A stretch of DNA of 64,000 bases from positions 856,681 through 920,680 of the forward strand of contig NZ_KB850113.1 of assembly GCF_000369625.1 (NCBI RefSeq), in the 5' to 3' direction. Positions 13,477 through 22,299 of the stretch are shown in pieces. The notes beneath the pieces were generated by a model. The model saw only the letters and a list, made by a program, of their open reading frames with translations. It was not told where the DNA came from and searched no databases. The DNA comes from Acinetobacter variabilis. Its GTDB lineage: Bacteria > Pseudomonadota > Gammaproteobacteria > Pseudomonadales > Moraxellaceae. The number at the start of each line of letters is the position of its first letter. The stretch's first letter is position 1. A program made the translations under genes and the position numbers.

Positions 13477-15558
13477 GTGACTGATAAAGCAGATCGACTT
13501 GCCAAAATCCACGAAACCGCAAAGAAACAATTTGATAAAGCTCAAGGTGCTGTTGCTGATGAACGTCAGCAGTGCTTGGAGGATCGTCGATTTTATTCTA
13601 TTGCTGGGGCTCAGTGGGAAGGCAAGTTAGGCGAGCAGTTTGAAAATAAGCCTAAATTTGAAGTCAATAAGATTCACCTGGCTGTCATTCGTATTATCAA
13701 TGAGTATCGCAATAACCGCATCGGTGTGAACTTCATTAGCAAAGACGGTGTGAGTAATGACGATCTGGCCGATACCTGTGCAAAGCTTTATCGTGCAGAT
13801 GAGCAGGACTCAGGCGCAGATGAAGCTTATGACAATGCGTTTGAAGAAGCGGTAGGTGGTGGCTTTGGTGCTTGGCGTTTACGTGCCGAATATGAAGATG
13901 AGGATGATGAAGAGAACGAGCATCAGCGAATCAGAATAGAACCTATTTTTGATGCTGATACATGCGTTTTCTTTGATCCCGACGCTAAACGCCAGGATAA
14001 AGCAGATGCCAAATACTGCTTTGTTTTGACCTCAATGTCATGCGATGCATTCAAAGAGGAATATGGTGAAGATCAAGATCCATCCTCATGGGATAAGACT
14101 ATTACCAATAGTCACTTTGATTGGGCTTCAAAAGACTCTGTTTACGTCGCTGAATACTACAAGGTCGAAAAGGTTAAGGAAAAGATTCACATCTTCCGTT
14201 TAATCGATGGCTCTGAAGAACGTTATACAGCGGAACAGCTTGAAGAGGATCCAAGCATTCTTGATGAACTGAATGCAACTGGTGCACAACAAGTCCGGGT
14301 ACGTGATTTTGAACGTAAGCGCGTTCGTAAGCTTCTTATGTCTGGTCTGGGTGTTCTTGAGGATTACGGCTATATCGCTGGTCGTCATATCCCGATTGTG
14401 CCGGTATATGGCAAGCGCTGGTACATCGACAACGTAGAGCGTTGCATGGGCCATGTCCGGCTTTGCAAAGATGCTCAGCGACTGAAGAACATGCAGCTGT
14501 CCAAGCTTGGTGAAATCAGTGCTTCTTCGAGCGTTGAGAAGCCGATTCTAGCGCCTGAACAGGTCGCTGGCGTTTCGCACATGTGGGCGAATGACAATAT
14601 TCAAAACTATCCGTACTTGTTAGCTCATCCACTCAAAGATGCGGCGGGTAATGTTGTTGCTCAAGGCCCAGTAGCTTACACCAAACCGCCAAGCGTACCG
14701 CCAGCAATGGGTGCGTTACTTCAATTAACAGAAGTGGATATTAAAGATCTTCTAGGGAATCAAGAGCAGGGTGAAAAGATAAGCTCCAATGTGAGTGCAG
14801 AAGCTATTGATTTGGTGCAAAACCAGCTTGGCATGCAATCTTTCATCTACATTTCGAACTTTGCCAAAGCAGTGCGTCGCTCTGGTGAAATTTGGCTGTC
14901 CATGGCCTCTGAACTCTATATTGAAGATGGTCGAACCATGAAGACCGTGGGGAACCAGGACGAGATTGACTCCATTGAGTTATTCAAACCTGTTTATAAC
15001 CCGACTTCAGGTGAAGTTGAGCACACAAACGACTTAACCAAAGCCAAGTTCGATGTCTCAATTGATATTGGACCAACATCGACTAGCAAGCGAAATGCAA
15101 CCGTACGCTCACTAACAAACATGCTTCCACTGGTATCTGATCCAATGGACCAACAAGTGCTGTCATCCATGATTATGATGAACATGGAAGGCGAAGGTGT
15201 TAATGAAGTGCGCGACTATTATCGCAAGAAATTGCTGCGTATGGGCGTTGTAGAGCCGACTAAGGAAGAAGCTCAGCAACTCGCGCAAGAAGCTCAAAAT
15301 CAAGAGCCTGATGCAAATACGCTGTATCTGCAGTCAGAAGCCGAAAAGAATAAATCACTCGCAATTAAAGCACAGGCAGACACTGAACTCGCGATAGCAA
15401 GAGCAGAAGAAACCAAAGCCAAAGCAATCGATTTAATGACACGCCTGGACATGGACGAGCGGCAAGCAGTGCTTGAAGCAATCGGCCAGCTAGGTATGCA
15501 ACCACAACAGGCAACCGTTCAGCCTATACAGAACGAGGAAATGCAATATGTCAATTGA
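13477..15558 (+). CDS. Portal protein, P22 gp1-like
   Basis: This 693-aa protein is the size of P22 portal. The GTG at 13477 lies 8 nt after GGAG; the frame is open to TTG 13453. N-terminal sequence with EDRRFYSIAGAQWEG and KFEVNKIHLAVIRIINEYRNNR is typical of the P22-portal family. A long Glu/Lys/Ala helical C-terminus (about 590-690) would form the barrel inside the head. It forms the dodecameric gate for DNA entry and exit. Confidence 0.92.
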   Translation: MTDKADRLAKIHETAKKQFDKAQGAVADERQQCLEDRRFYSIAGAQWEGKLGEQFENKPKFEVNKIHLAVIRIINEYRNNRIGVNFISKDGVSNDDLADTCAKLYRADEQDSGADEAYDNAFEEAVGGGFGAWRLRAEYEDEDDEENEHQRIRIEPIFDADTCVFFDPDAKRQDKADAKYCFVLTSMSCDAFKEEYGEDQDPSSWDKTITNSHFDWASKDSVYVAEYYKVEKVKEKIHIFRLIDGSEERYTAEQLEEDPSILDELNATGAQQVRVRDFERKRVRKLLMSGLGVLEDYGYIAGRHIPIVPVYGKRWYIDNVERCMGHVRLCKDAQRLKNMQLSKLGEISASSSVEKPILAPEQVAGVSHMWANDNIQNYPYLLAHPLKDAAGNVVAQGPVAYTKPPSVPPAMGALLQLTEVDIKDLLGNQEQGEKISSNVSAEAIDLVQNQLGMQSFIYISNFAKAVRRSGEIWLSMASELYIEDGRTMKTVGNQDEIDSIELFKPVYNPTSGEVEHTNDLTKAKFDVSIDIGPTSTSKRNATVRSLTNMLPLVSDPMDQQVLSSMIMMNMEGEGVNEVRDYYRKKLLRMGVVEPTKEEAQQLAQEAQNQEPDANTLYLQSEAEKNKSLAIKAQADTELAIARAEETKAKAIDLMTRLDMDERQAVLEAIGQLGMQPQQATVQPIQNEEMQYVN

Positions 15559-16438
15559 AGACCTGCGTACAGAACTGGATGAAGAAGACAACATCGACCC
15601 GATTGAAGACAACCAGGAAGATGAAAACCAAGAAGATCCAGAAGAAACCCAAGATGAATCAAACCAGTCCGAGGATGAGACGTCTGAAGATGAAGAATTT
15701 GTCATTACGGTGGGTGATGAAGAACCTGAACCATCCGATGATGATGATTTTAGCGGTAAACCAGCACCGACATGGGTAAAAGAACTTCGCAAAAAAGAGC
15801 GGGAAGCACGAAAACGCATCAAGGAGCTAGAGGCTCAGGTGCAACAGGCTAAACCGGCTGATAAGCCGATTGAAGTTGGGCCTAAACCAAAGCTTGCCGA
15901 CTTTGATTATGACGAAGATCAATTCGAAAGCGCAGTTGAACAATGGCATGAGCGAAAACGCCAAGTTGAACAGCAACAGGCAGCAAAACAGGCTGAAGAA
16001 GAAAAAGCTAAGCAGGCATGGCAGCAGAAAATGCAAAGCTATGAAGAGCGTCGTCAAAATGTAGCATCCAAAGTTAAAGACTTTGGGGAATTAGAAGAAG
16101 CTGCAAAAGACAAGCTCACACCAACCCAGCAGGGCATCTTGATTCATGCGGCCGAAAACCCTGAACTGATCATGTATCACCTGGGCAAAAACCCGAAGAA
16201 AGCCCAGGAGCTTTCAGCGATTACTGACCCGGTTCTATTCGCCTTTGCAGCTGCAAAACTGGACTCTCAAATGAAAATTCAGACACGTAAGCCAGCCACT
16301 CAACCAGAAAAGAAACCAAGCGGTTCAGCTGGATTAGCTGGTGCGGTAGATCAAAAGTTAGCGCAACTCGAAGCGAAAGCAGCGAAAACTGGTGATCGTA
16401 CCGAACTGATCAAATACAAAAAATCTCTACAGAAATAA
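15548..16438 (+). CDS. Scaffolding protein, P22 gp8-like
   Basis: The product is 296 aa. The first 75 residues are extremely acidic (Asp/Glu about half). A long charged coiled coil follows at about 80-200. The C-terminus is basic (KYKKSLQK), the part that binds coat protein in P22. It directs procapsid assembly and leaves before packaging. It overlaps the portal by 11 nt and precedes the coat gene, as in P22. Confidence 0.85.
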   Translation: MSIEDLRTELDEEDNIDPIEDNQEDENQEDPEETQDESNQSEDETSEDEEFVITVGDEEPEPSDDDDFSGKPAPTWVKELRKKEREARKRIKELEAQVQQAKPADKPIEVGPKPKLADFDYDEDQFESAVEQWHERKRQVEQQQAAKQAEEEKAKQAWQQKMQSYEERRQNVASKVKDFGELEEAAKDKLTPTQQGILIHAAENPELIMYHLGKNPKKAQELSAITDPVLFAFAAAKLDSQMKIQTRKPATQPEKKPSGSAGLAGAVDQKLAQLEAKAAKTGDRTELIKYKKSLQK

Positions 16439-16449
16439 GGTAATTCTAT

Positions 16450-17697
16450 ATGCCAAACTCTTTTGCTAAAAAAATTGATGTTTTCTTTGATGATGTTGTG
16501 GCTGGCTTTGATGCGACCAACATTAGCTCTAAAAACGTTTCTCAATACAAAGCACCTGCTGAAGCACTTGCTTTGAATGGTCAGACTTTCCACCGTCCAA
16601 TGCCTTTGATGACAGAAATCGTTGATGGTCGCGATATCTCTGGCCAGTACAAGGATCTGGTAGAACTTACCGTTCCAGCAACGTTGACTGAATCGCATAT
16701 CCGTAACGTACCGGTGAAGCTGACCGGTGTGGATCTGAACAACCCGTATGCTTTTGACAATATTGTTAAAACCTCAAACATCCTGCTTTCTAACAAGTTG
16801 GATACTTTGGTTGCTAACCGTATTGCAGAGCGCGGCACTCTAGCAGTGATCAATTCGGGTGCGATTGATACCTACGATGATGCTGCAGAAGCTGATGCCC
16901 TGATGCTTGAGCAACAAGCGACTCGTGGCGAGCGTATCATGCTGTTAAATCCACGTATGGCGAAAAACCTTGCTGGTAACTTGGCTGCGCGTCAAACCAT
17001 GAATACAGCACAAATGAATGCATATCAACGCTCAACTTTGCCACCGATTGCAGGTTTTGATACTTTCCGTGTTGACTATGGCCGCGCTATTGCTGGCTCT
17101 GCGGGTTCTGGCTACCTTGTCAGCGGTGCACAGTCTTACACGCCAGTTTCTGCTGATGCGAATGGCATCCCGGCTGATAACCGTACTCAAACTTTAGCAG
17201 TTAAAACTGGTACAGGTGCTGCGGTTGGCGATGTGTTCACAATTGCAGGTGTATACGCAGTTGGTCATATCAACAAGCAGTCTACTGGTCAGCTTAAAAC
17301 CTTCCGTATTATCGGCATTAGCGGCAATAACTGGACAATTTCACCTGCAATTGTTCCGGCTGATGGCGCGGCAGCAGCTCAAAAGGCTTATGCAAACGTG
17401 ACCACTGGCGCGGCAGCTGATGCGGCAATCACCATCCTGAACAAAAAGACCTCTGCAGCAAGCGTGTTCTATGAAAAATCAGCGATTGAAATTGTGCATG
17501 CTGACTTCAACACAGAACCGTTCGAAGCTTCTGGTAAGCGTGTTCGTAAAGCAACCACTGACAGCGGCATTCAGATTGTGATGTTGTCCGATTCCAACGT
17601 CGATACATTGGCGGCTAACTACCGTTTGTTTGTGTGGGCGAACGTGGAAGTGCTTAACCCTGAATTAGCCGGTATCATGCTGGAAAATCAGACCTAA
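16450..17697 (+). CDS. Major capsid protein, P22 gp5-like
   Basis: This 415-aa HK97-fold coat protein belongs to the P22 gp5 family. Landmarks are an N-terminal MPNSFAKKIDVFFDD start, the QTFHRPMP and ISGQYKDLVELTVPATL segments, and the SNILLSNKLDTLVANRIAERG helix. An inserted domain at about 215-320 is Gly/Ala-rich. The product makes the icosahedral shell. A strong hairpin follows the gene. Confidence 0.93.
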   Translation: MPNSFAKKIDVFFDDVVAGFDATNISSKNVSQYKAPAEALALNGQTFHRPMPLMTEIVDGRDISGQYKDLVELTVPATLTESHIRNVPVKLTGVDLNNPYAFDNIVKTSNILLSNKLDTLVANRIAERGTLAVINSGAIDTYDDAAEADALMLEQQATRGERIMLLNPRMAKNLAGNLAARQTMNTAQMNAYQRSTLPPIAGFDTFRVDYGRAIAGSAGSGYLVSGAQSYTPVSADANGIPADNRTQTLAVKTGTGAAVGDVFTIAGVYAVGHINKQSTGQLKTFRIIGISGNNWTISPAIVPADGAAAAQKAYANVTTGAAADAAITILNKKTSAASVFYEKSAIEIVHADFNTEPFEASGKRVRKATTDSGIQIVMLSDSNVDTLAANYRLFVWANVEVLNPELAGIMLENQT

Positions 17698-17709
17698 CAA
17701 TAAAACCGT

Positions 17710-17748
17710 GACGACAAATGCCCGCTATATGCGGGCGTCGTCATTTTT
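17710..17748 (+). terminator. Hairpin after the major capsid gene
   Basis: A long stem GACGAC...GTCGTC plus GCCCGC/GCGGGC is followed by ATTTTT. It should lower expression of the genes after coat, or end the message unless antiterminated. Confidence 0.8.
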
Positions 17749-17759
17749 GGAGTAGTGAA

Positions 17760-18197
17760 ATGTCGAATTATCCAAAAATGCTCTACAAGGGCAATAAAGC
17801 TAAATACGAACACCAAACCGCATCAAATGAAGAATCGGAAAAAGAGCTGCTTGATTCTGGCTGGGTGGGTTTTGGTGAATTGCCAGATGCATCACCAGAC
17901 ATGAAATATGCATCAGGTAGTGCAGATGGTTTTAGCACAGCCAAACAAAATAAAGAGCTACAAGAGCAATTGGACGCCCAAATTAAAGAAAACACCAAGC
18001 TGAAAGAAGAACTGGTTGAAGCTCTAAAAGAAAACCAAGAGCTACGCAAAAAGATCCGTTTCAAGGAACTGGAAGATAAGCCAGCAGATGAGCTTAAAGC
18101 CATTCTTGATAAAGCTGAAATTAAATACAAAGCCAATGCTGGCAAGCCAGAATTAGCTCAATTGGTACTGGATCATGAGTCTAAAGACTCTGAATAA
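17760..18197 (+). CDS. Phage head-region protein with C-terminal LEM/SAP-like segment
   Basis: This 145-aa protein starts at ATG 17760 after GGAGTAGT; the longer frame from 17718 runs through the hairpin. Residues about 55-110 are a charged coiled coil. The last 40 residues (ADELKAILDKAEIKYKANAGKPELAQLVL) match the short helix-extended-loop-helix type seen in HeH/LEM or Rho-N-like domains. It sits between coat and gp4. Exact role unknown. Confidence 0.55.
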   Translation: MSNYPKMLYKGNKAKYEHQTASNEESEKELLDSGWVGFGELPDASPDMKYASGSADGFSTAKQNKELQEQLDAQIKENTKLKEELVEALKENQELRKKIRFKELEDKPADELKAILDKAEIKYKANAGKPELAQLVLDHESKDSE

Positions 18198-18211
18198 TTA
18201 AGAGGTGCTAA

Positions 18212-18694
18212 ATGTCCTGGACTAAAAGACAAATCGTTGAGCAGGCTCTTGAGGAACTAGGACTTGCATCTTATGTGTTCGATATGCAGCCGGAGCAGGT
18301 TGAAAGCGCAAAGCTCAAGCTCGACAACATGATGGGCCTATGGGATGCCAAAGATATTCGCTTTGGCTATCCATTGGGCTCAAGTGCCAAGAGTGGCGAT
18401 CTGGATGAAGAAACTCATATTCCAGATTATGCAGTTGAAGCAGTTCGCTTAAATCTGGCGATTCGGCTGGCTGGATCATTTGGCAAGGCTGTGCCGGTTG
18501 AGTTAAAAGCCATGGCGAAGGATGCGTTTGAAACGATTCAATTAGCCATGCTTAGTAATCCACCTAGAGTTCGGCTTAACCCTTCTTTACCGCGTGGTGC
18601 TGGTCATAAAGGCGGTTGTCTGCCTTTCATCGAAAGCACTCCAACCAAAACAGTTTTTGCACCTGATACCTCTGTGAGTTTCTCGAATGAATAA
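18212..18694 (+). CDS. Tail accessory factor, P22 gp4-like
   Basis: This 160-aa, largely helical protein opens WTKRQIVEQALEELGLASYVFDMQPEQ, the pattern of the P22 gp4 family. Gp4 binds below the portal to close the packaged head and build the neck. Its place between coat and the gp10-like gene agrees with P22 order. It overlaps the next gene by 8 nt. Confidence 0.85.
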   Translation: MSWTKRQIVEQALEELGLASYVFDMQPEQVESAKLKLDNMMGLWDAKDIRFGYPLGSSAKSGDLDEETHIPDYAVEAVRLNLAIRLAGSFGKAVPVELKAMAKDAFETIQLAMLSNPPRVRLNPSLPRGAGHKGGCLPFIESTPTKTVFAPDTSVSFSNE

Positions 18695-19139
18695 ACGATT
18701 AAGTAATACGGATCGTATTGGTCCATGTGATTCTGTGGTGATTTGGAGTGGTGACAATGGTGACTTTCGTGGTGTGCCGGCTGAGTTACTAATTGAGAAA
18801 ATTCAGGAAAGTATTAAGAAAGTTGATTATCCACCAATCAACATTCAACACTTTAACCCGAATGCAGATTTCACACTCGACATCGAAAACCATGAGGTTG
18901 GTACCTATCTGATTTTAAACCCATCGGTAAGCATAACCACAGGCTCAATCAAACTGCCTGAGCGTTACACTGTGACTGATGGGCAAGTCTTATTGGTTGC
19001 TTGTTCTCAACAAGTGAATAATTTCTCGGTTGATGGGAATAATGCACTTGTGATTGGTGCGCCAAATGCCTTAGCTGCAAACGGTTTCTTTAAATTGAAG
19101 TACGACAAGCTCTCTAATACTTGGTATCGAGTGGGGTAA
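18687..19139 (+). CDS. Phage tail/needle-region protein, unknown
   Basis: The product is 150 aa. After an N-terminal helical third, residues 70-150 look all-beta and end NNALVIGAPNALAANGFFKLKYDKLSNTWYRVG in two parts. This is a repeat-like tail found at tips of many phage fibres and needles. P22 gp26 itself is not recognisable in the window, so this could supply a knob or plug. That is inference from position between gp4 and gp10. Confidence 0.5.
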   Translation: MNKRLSNTDRIGPCDSVVIWSGDNGDFRGVPAELLIEKIQESIKKVDYPPINIQHFNPNADFTLDIENHEVGTYLILNPSVSITTGSIKLPERYTVTDGQVLLVACSQQVNNFSVDGNNALVIGAPNALAANGFFKLKYDKLSNTWYRVG

Positions 19140-19141
19140 AT

Positions 19142-20527
19142 ATGCAAATCCCTATTTTGGATGGAATCTATACTGACAATAACTCTGATTTTCGCACAGC
19201 TTATCCTGTCAACCTGATTCCGGTACCAAAAGGGCAGGGGATTTCCGCTGGATACTTACGGCCAGCCGAGGGTATTAATCATGTCGCAGACCTGCCTGGT
19301 GTAGATCGTGGTGGAATTGTTTGGCGTGGTGAGCATTATCGAGTTTGCGGCACCAAGTTTGTAAAAATCACAGCATCTGGTCAGGTTGTTGAGTTGGGTG
19401 ATGTGCAATCAGGCGGGCTATGTTCATTTGACTACTCATTTGATTATCTAGCCATAAATGCAGGGAGTGCCTTGTACTTATATAACGGCACACTTAAGCA
19501 AGTAACAGACCCAAATTTAGGTACAGTCTGCGATGTGATCTGGGTGGATGGTTATTTCATGACAAGCGACAGCAACAACATTGTTGTCACTGAACTAAAT
19601 AACCCATTTGAAGTGAATCCGCTTAAATATGGTTCTTCAGAAGTCGATCCCGATCCTATCGTTGGTCTAATCAAGCTTCGAAATGAAGTATATGTGTTAA
19701 ACCGACACACTATTGAAGTGTTTGATAACGTCGGCGGTGAATACTTCCCATTCCAGCGCATTGATGGCGCTCAAACTATGAAAGGTACACTAAGCAAAAA
19801 GACTGCATGTGTTTATATGGATGCAATCGCTATGCTTGGTAGTGGGCGAAATGAAGCAATCAGTGTTTACGTTGCTGGATCTGGAACGACTCAAAAGGTA
19901 GCAACCCGTGAAGTTGAGCAGATCCTTTCGAATTACACTGAAGCACAATTAGCGGATTGTTTGATTGAATCACGTCAGATCGACGGCCATTCATGGTTAT
20001 ACATCCACCTACCAAATCAGACTTTGGTTTATGACTCACTAGCTTCGCAGGCCACTGGTCAACCAACCTGGTTTATTCTAAACAGTGGTAACGGCTACAC
20101 GGCACGAAACATGACTCATGCCTATAACAAATGGTTCGTAGGTCATACCACTGAGCCGAAGCTTGGCACTCTAACTGATGAAACCGGTGAACACTGGGGG
20201 AATGAAGTTGAGTGGCAGTTTGGCACGGCGATTGTTTATAACGAGTCCAGCGGTGCAATCTTCCATCAGCTCGAATTGGTGGCCTTAACTGGTCGTAATG
20301 CCTTCAATAAAGAAACCCGTATTTATACGCAGTACTCTGTTGATGGTATTGAGTGGTCCATGCCTAAATTTATCAGTGTAGGTAAGCGTGGAGAGCGCAC
20401 AAAGCGCCTTGTGTGGTTTCAGCAAGGCTATATGCAAAACTGGCGCATACAGCGATTTACAGGCACATCGGCAGCACGCTTATCAGTTGCACGACTAGAG
20501 GCAAAAGTAGAGCCACTGGGGGTTTAA
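19142..20527 (+). CDS. Packaged DNA stabilisation protein, P22 gp10-like
   Basis: This 461-aa protein is all-beta and opens MQIPILDGIYTDNNSDFRTAYPVNLIPVPK, typical of P22 gp10 which binds the gp4 ring and carries the tailspikes. The C-terminal third contains EVEWQFGTAIVYNE and ETRIYTQYSVDGIEW. The ATG at 19142 is preferred over 19121. It follows the P22 order before the gp14/gp7 genes. Confidence 0.9.
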   Translation: MQIPILDGIYTDNNSDFRTAYPVNLIPVPKGQGISAGYLRPAEGINHVADLPGVDRGGIVWRGEHYRVCGTKFVKITASGQVVELGDVQSGGLCSFDYSFDYLAINAGSALYLYNGTLKQVTDPNLGTVCDVIWVDGYFMTSDSNNIVVTELNNPFEVNPLKYGSSEVDPDPIVGLIKLRNEVYVLNRHTIEVFDNVGGEYFPFQRIDGAQTMKGTLSKKTACVYMDAIAMLGSGRNEAISVYVAGSGTTQKVATREVEQILSNYTEAQLADCLIESRQIDGHSWLYIHLPNQTLVYDSLASQATGQPTWFILNSGNGYTARNMTHAYNKWFVGHTTEPKLGTLTDETGEHWGNEVEWQFGTAIVYNESSGAIFHQLELVALTGRNAFNKETRIYTQYSVDGIEWSMPKFISVGKRGERTKRLVWFQQGYMQNWRIQRFTGTSAARLSVARLEAKVEPLGV

Positions 20528-20884
20528 ATGTTAGTTAGACCTAAAAAACCAAGCCGTGAAGAGCTTGCCAAGATCTTTAAAGATCCGCGGGTGTTAAAAG
20601 CTTTTGAGCAAGTGTTTGATGTGGTGCCCGGTGAATTTAACCGACAAGACGATGACATTGAAGAAGTGTTGTTTGCTGCAGATAGCGCAACCACTCAGGC
20701 GGCTTTGGCTATCGCACTCATTGGTGCGGTTGAAGCACTGGCAGAAGTGAAGGCCATGGAGCCAGCACATCAATGCAACTGCCAGCATGATGACTTAACG
20801 CCACGTTATGAGCATGTCACACCAGACCACATCGAACCCACCCAAATTCAATATCAAGAAATTAACTCATTGGAGCTGATCTAA
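20528..20884 (+). CDS. Phage virion-region protein, unknown
   Basis: The product is 118 aa, starting one base after the gp10-like stop. It has a helical middle (QAALAIALIGAVEALAEV, about 60-78), possibly membrane-active, and an acidic C-terminus with a CNC/HDD cluster. No family recognised. The place corresponds to the needle or ejection cassette. Confidence 0.5.
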   Translation: MLVRPKKPSREELAKIFKDPRVLKAFEQVFDVVPGEFNRQDDDIEEVLFAADSATTQAALAIALIGAVEALAEVKAMEPAHQCNCQHDDLTPRYEHVTPDHIEPTQIQYQEINSLELI

Positions 20885-21216
20885 TGGCTGTCAAAGTAAA
20901 AAATATAATCCCTTCTAAACGTCTGGAAGCCGCACAAACCAACCAGCACATTGCATCGGTTAAAACCATGATTGACAAGGTGACGGTGACTAATACAACA
21001 GGCGCAGCAGTGACGTTTAGCTGTAATCTGGTGCCGTCTGGTGGTGCTGTAGGTGATGGCAATGCAATCATTAAGGATAAGGCGGTAGCAACTGGCGAAA
21101 CCTATGTTTGCCCTGAGTTAGTTGGCCATGTTCTTGAATCTGGCGATGCGATTAGCATGATTGCAAGTGTTGCGGATTCACTCACGATTCGTGCATCAGG
21201 TCGAGAGGTCACATGA
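20884..21216 (+). CDS. Small beta-rich phage structural protein
   Basis: This 110-aa protein is predicted mostly beta, with the segment TVTNTTGAAVTFSCNLVPSGG and a closing DSLTIRASGREVT. It looks like a decoration or stopper-type virion protein common in phages. It overlaps both neighbours by 1-4 nt. Assigned only by sequence character and location. Confidence 0.5.
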   Translation: MAVKVKNIIPSKRLEAAQTNQHIASVKTMIDKVTVTNTTGAAVTFSCNLVPSGGAVGDGNAIIKDKAVATGETYVCPELVGHVLESGDAISMIASVADSLTIRASGREVT

Positions 21217-21677
21217 TTACATTGCAGCCTCTGAATGATCTGAACCTTATAAACCGTGTGATTTTAGATGCTGCAGTGAATGATGATATTTCAGATGATG
21301 CAACTAAAAATCACGAATTACAGCAACTACCTCACACCTTTGAGTGCCTTGGAATCTACCAGGATGAAGAAATCAAAGGCCTATTTATGCTTGTTCCACA
21401 AAATGCAGTAACTGCAGAAATTCACACCTGTTTATTGCTGCGTGGCAAAGAAGCATTTCAGGCAGGGCAATTACTGCTTGATTACCTATTCAGTAATTAT
21501 CAAAAAGCAATTTCTTATACACCATCGACCAATAAAAAAGCTCTATTTTATGCGCTTCGGCTTGGATTTAAAAAAGAAGGTGTTTTAACTCAATCATTCT
21601 TAAAAAATGGCGTGTTGGTTGATCAAGTGGTGGTCGGACTGACCAAAGGAGAGTATTTATGCCAGTTGCAGCAGTAG
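21213..21677 (+). CDS. P22 gp14-like protein, GNAT-like fold
   Basis: The product is 154 aa. Helix-strand pattern with ECLGIYQDEEIKGLFMLVPQ, AEIHTCLLLRGKEAFQAG and KKALFYALRLGFKKEGVL resembles the DUF2824/P22 gp14 group, which looks like an N-acetyltransferase fold. In P22, gp14 assists formation or stability of the ejection proteins. It directly precedes the gp7-like gene as in P22. Confidence 0.75.
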   Translation: MITLQPLNDLNLINRVILDAAVNDDISDDATKNHELQQLPHTFECLGIYQDEEIKGLFMLVPQNAVTAEIHTCLLLRGKEAFQAGQLLLDYLFSNYQKAISYTPSTNKKALFYALRLGFKKEGVLTQSFLKNGVLVDQVVVGLTKGEYLCQLQQ

Positions 21678-22297
21678 TTGGCGCAGGGGTTGTTGGTGGC
21701 GTACTTTCAAGCCGAGCTCAAAAGAAGGCAGCGAACTCAGCAACCAATGCTCAGATCCAATCATCTGAAATGGGCGTTGAAGAACAGCGTCGACAATTTG
21801 ATGCAGTTCAGAAGCTCTTAAAACCTTATGCGGATGCAGGCCTTAGCGGTTTGACTGGTCAGCAAGATTTGCTTGGAATCAATGGTAATACAGCCCAACA
21901 AGCAGCGATTAACAACATCAATAATAGCGCTGAAATGCAAACCTACTTACAACAGGGCGAAAACGCTATTTTGCAAAATGCATCCGCTACCGGTGGTCTG
22001 CGTGGTGGCAACACTCAGGCTGCATTGGCTCAATTTAGGCCGCAACTGCTCAATCAATTGATTAACCAGCGCTATCAAAATCTAGCAGGCATGACCTCAC
22101 TTGGTCAGAACGCAGCAGCTGGAACCGGTAACGCGGGCATGCAGGCTGCAAGTAATATTTCAAACCTTTATCAACAGTCTGGCGCCGCACAAGCTGGCGC
22201 AGCCTTGGCAAGCGGCCAAGCTAGCGCAAACATGTGGAATGGCCTAACTGGTGCGATTGGTCAGATCGGCGGTATGAAGATGATGGGGATGTTTTAA
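21659..22297 (+). CDS. DNA ejection protein, P22 gp7-like
   Basis: This 212-aa protein is rich in Ala, Gly, Gln and Asn. It has an N-terminal Gly/Val/Ala hydrophobic segment (AAVVGAGVVGGVLSS, about 3-17) and a Met/Gly end. The GGLRGGNTQAALAQFRPQLLNQLINQRYQ region is a hallmark of gp7-type pilot proteins. It is packed in the head and ejected with DNA to cross the cell envelope. ATG 21659 follows AAAGGAG. Confidence 0.85.
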   Translation: MPVAAVVGAGVVGGVLSSRAQKKAANSATNAQIQSSEMGVEEQRRQFDAVQKLLKPYADAGLSGLTGQQDLLGINGNTAQQAAINNINNSAEMQTYLQQGENAILQNASATGGLRGGNTQAALAQFRPQLLNQLINQRYQNLAGMTSLGQNAAAGTGNAGMQAASNISNLYQQSGAAQAGAALASGQASANMWNGLTGAIGQIGGMKMMGMF

Positions 22298-22299
22298 TT

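Noticed and set aside
15490..15822. Ser-rich minus-strand ORF
   Set aside because: Shadow of the acidic Asp/Glu-rich scaffold N-terminus on the opposite strand.
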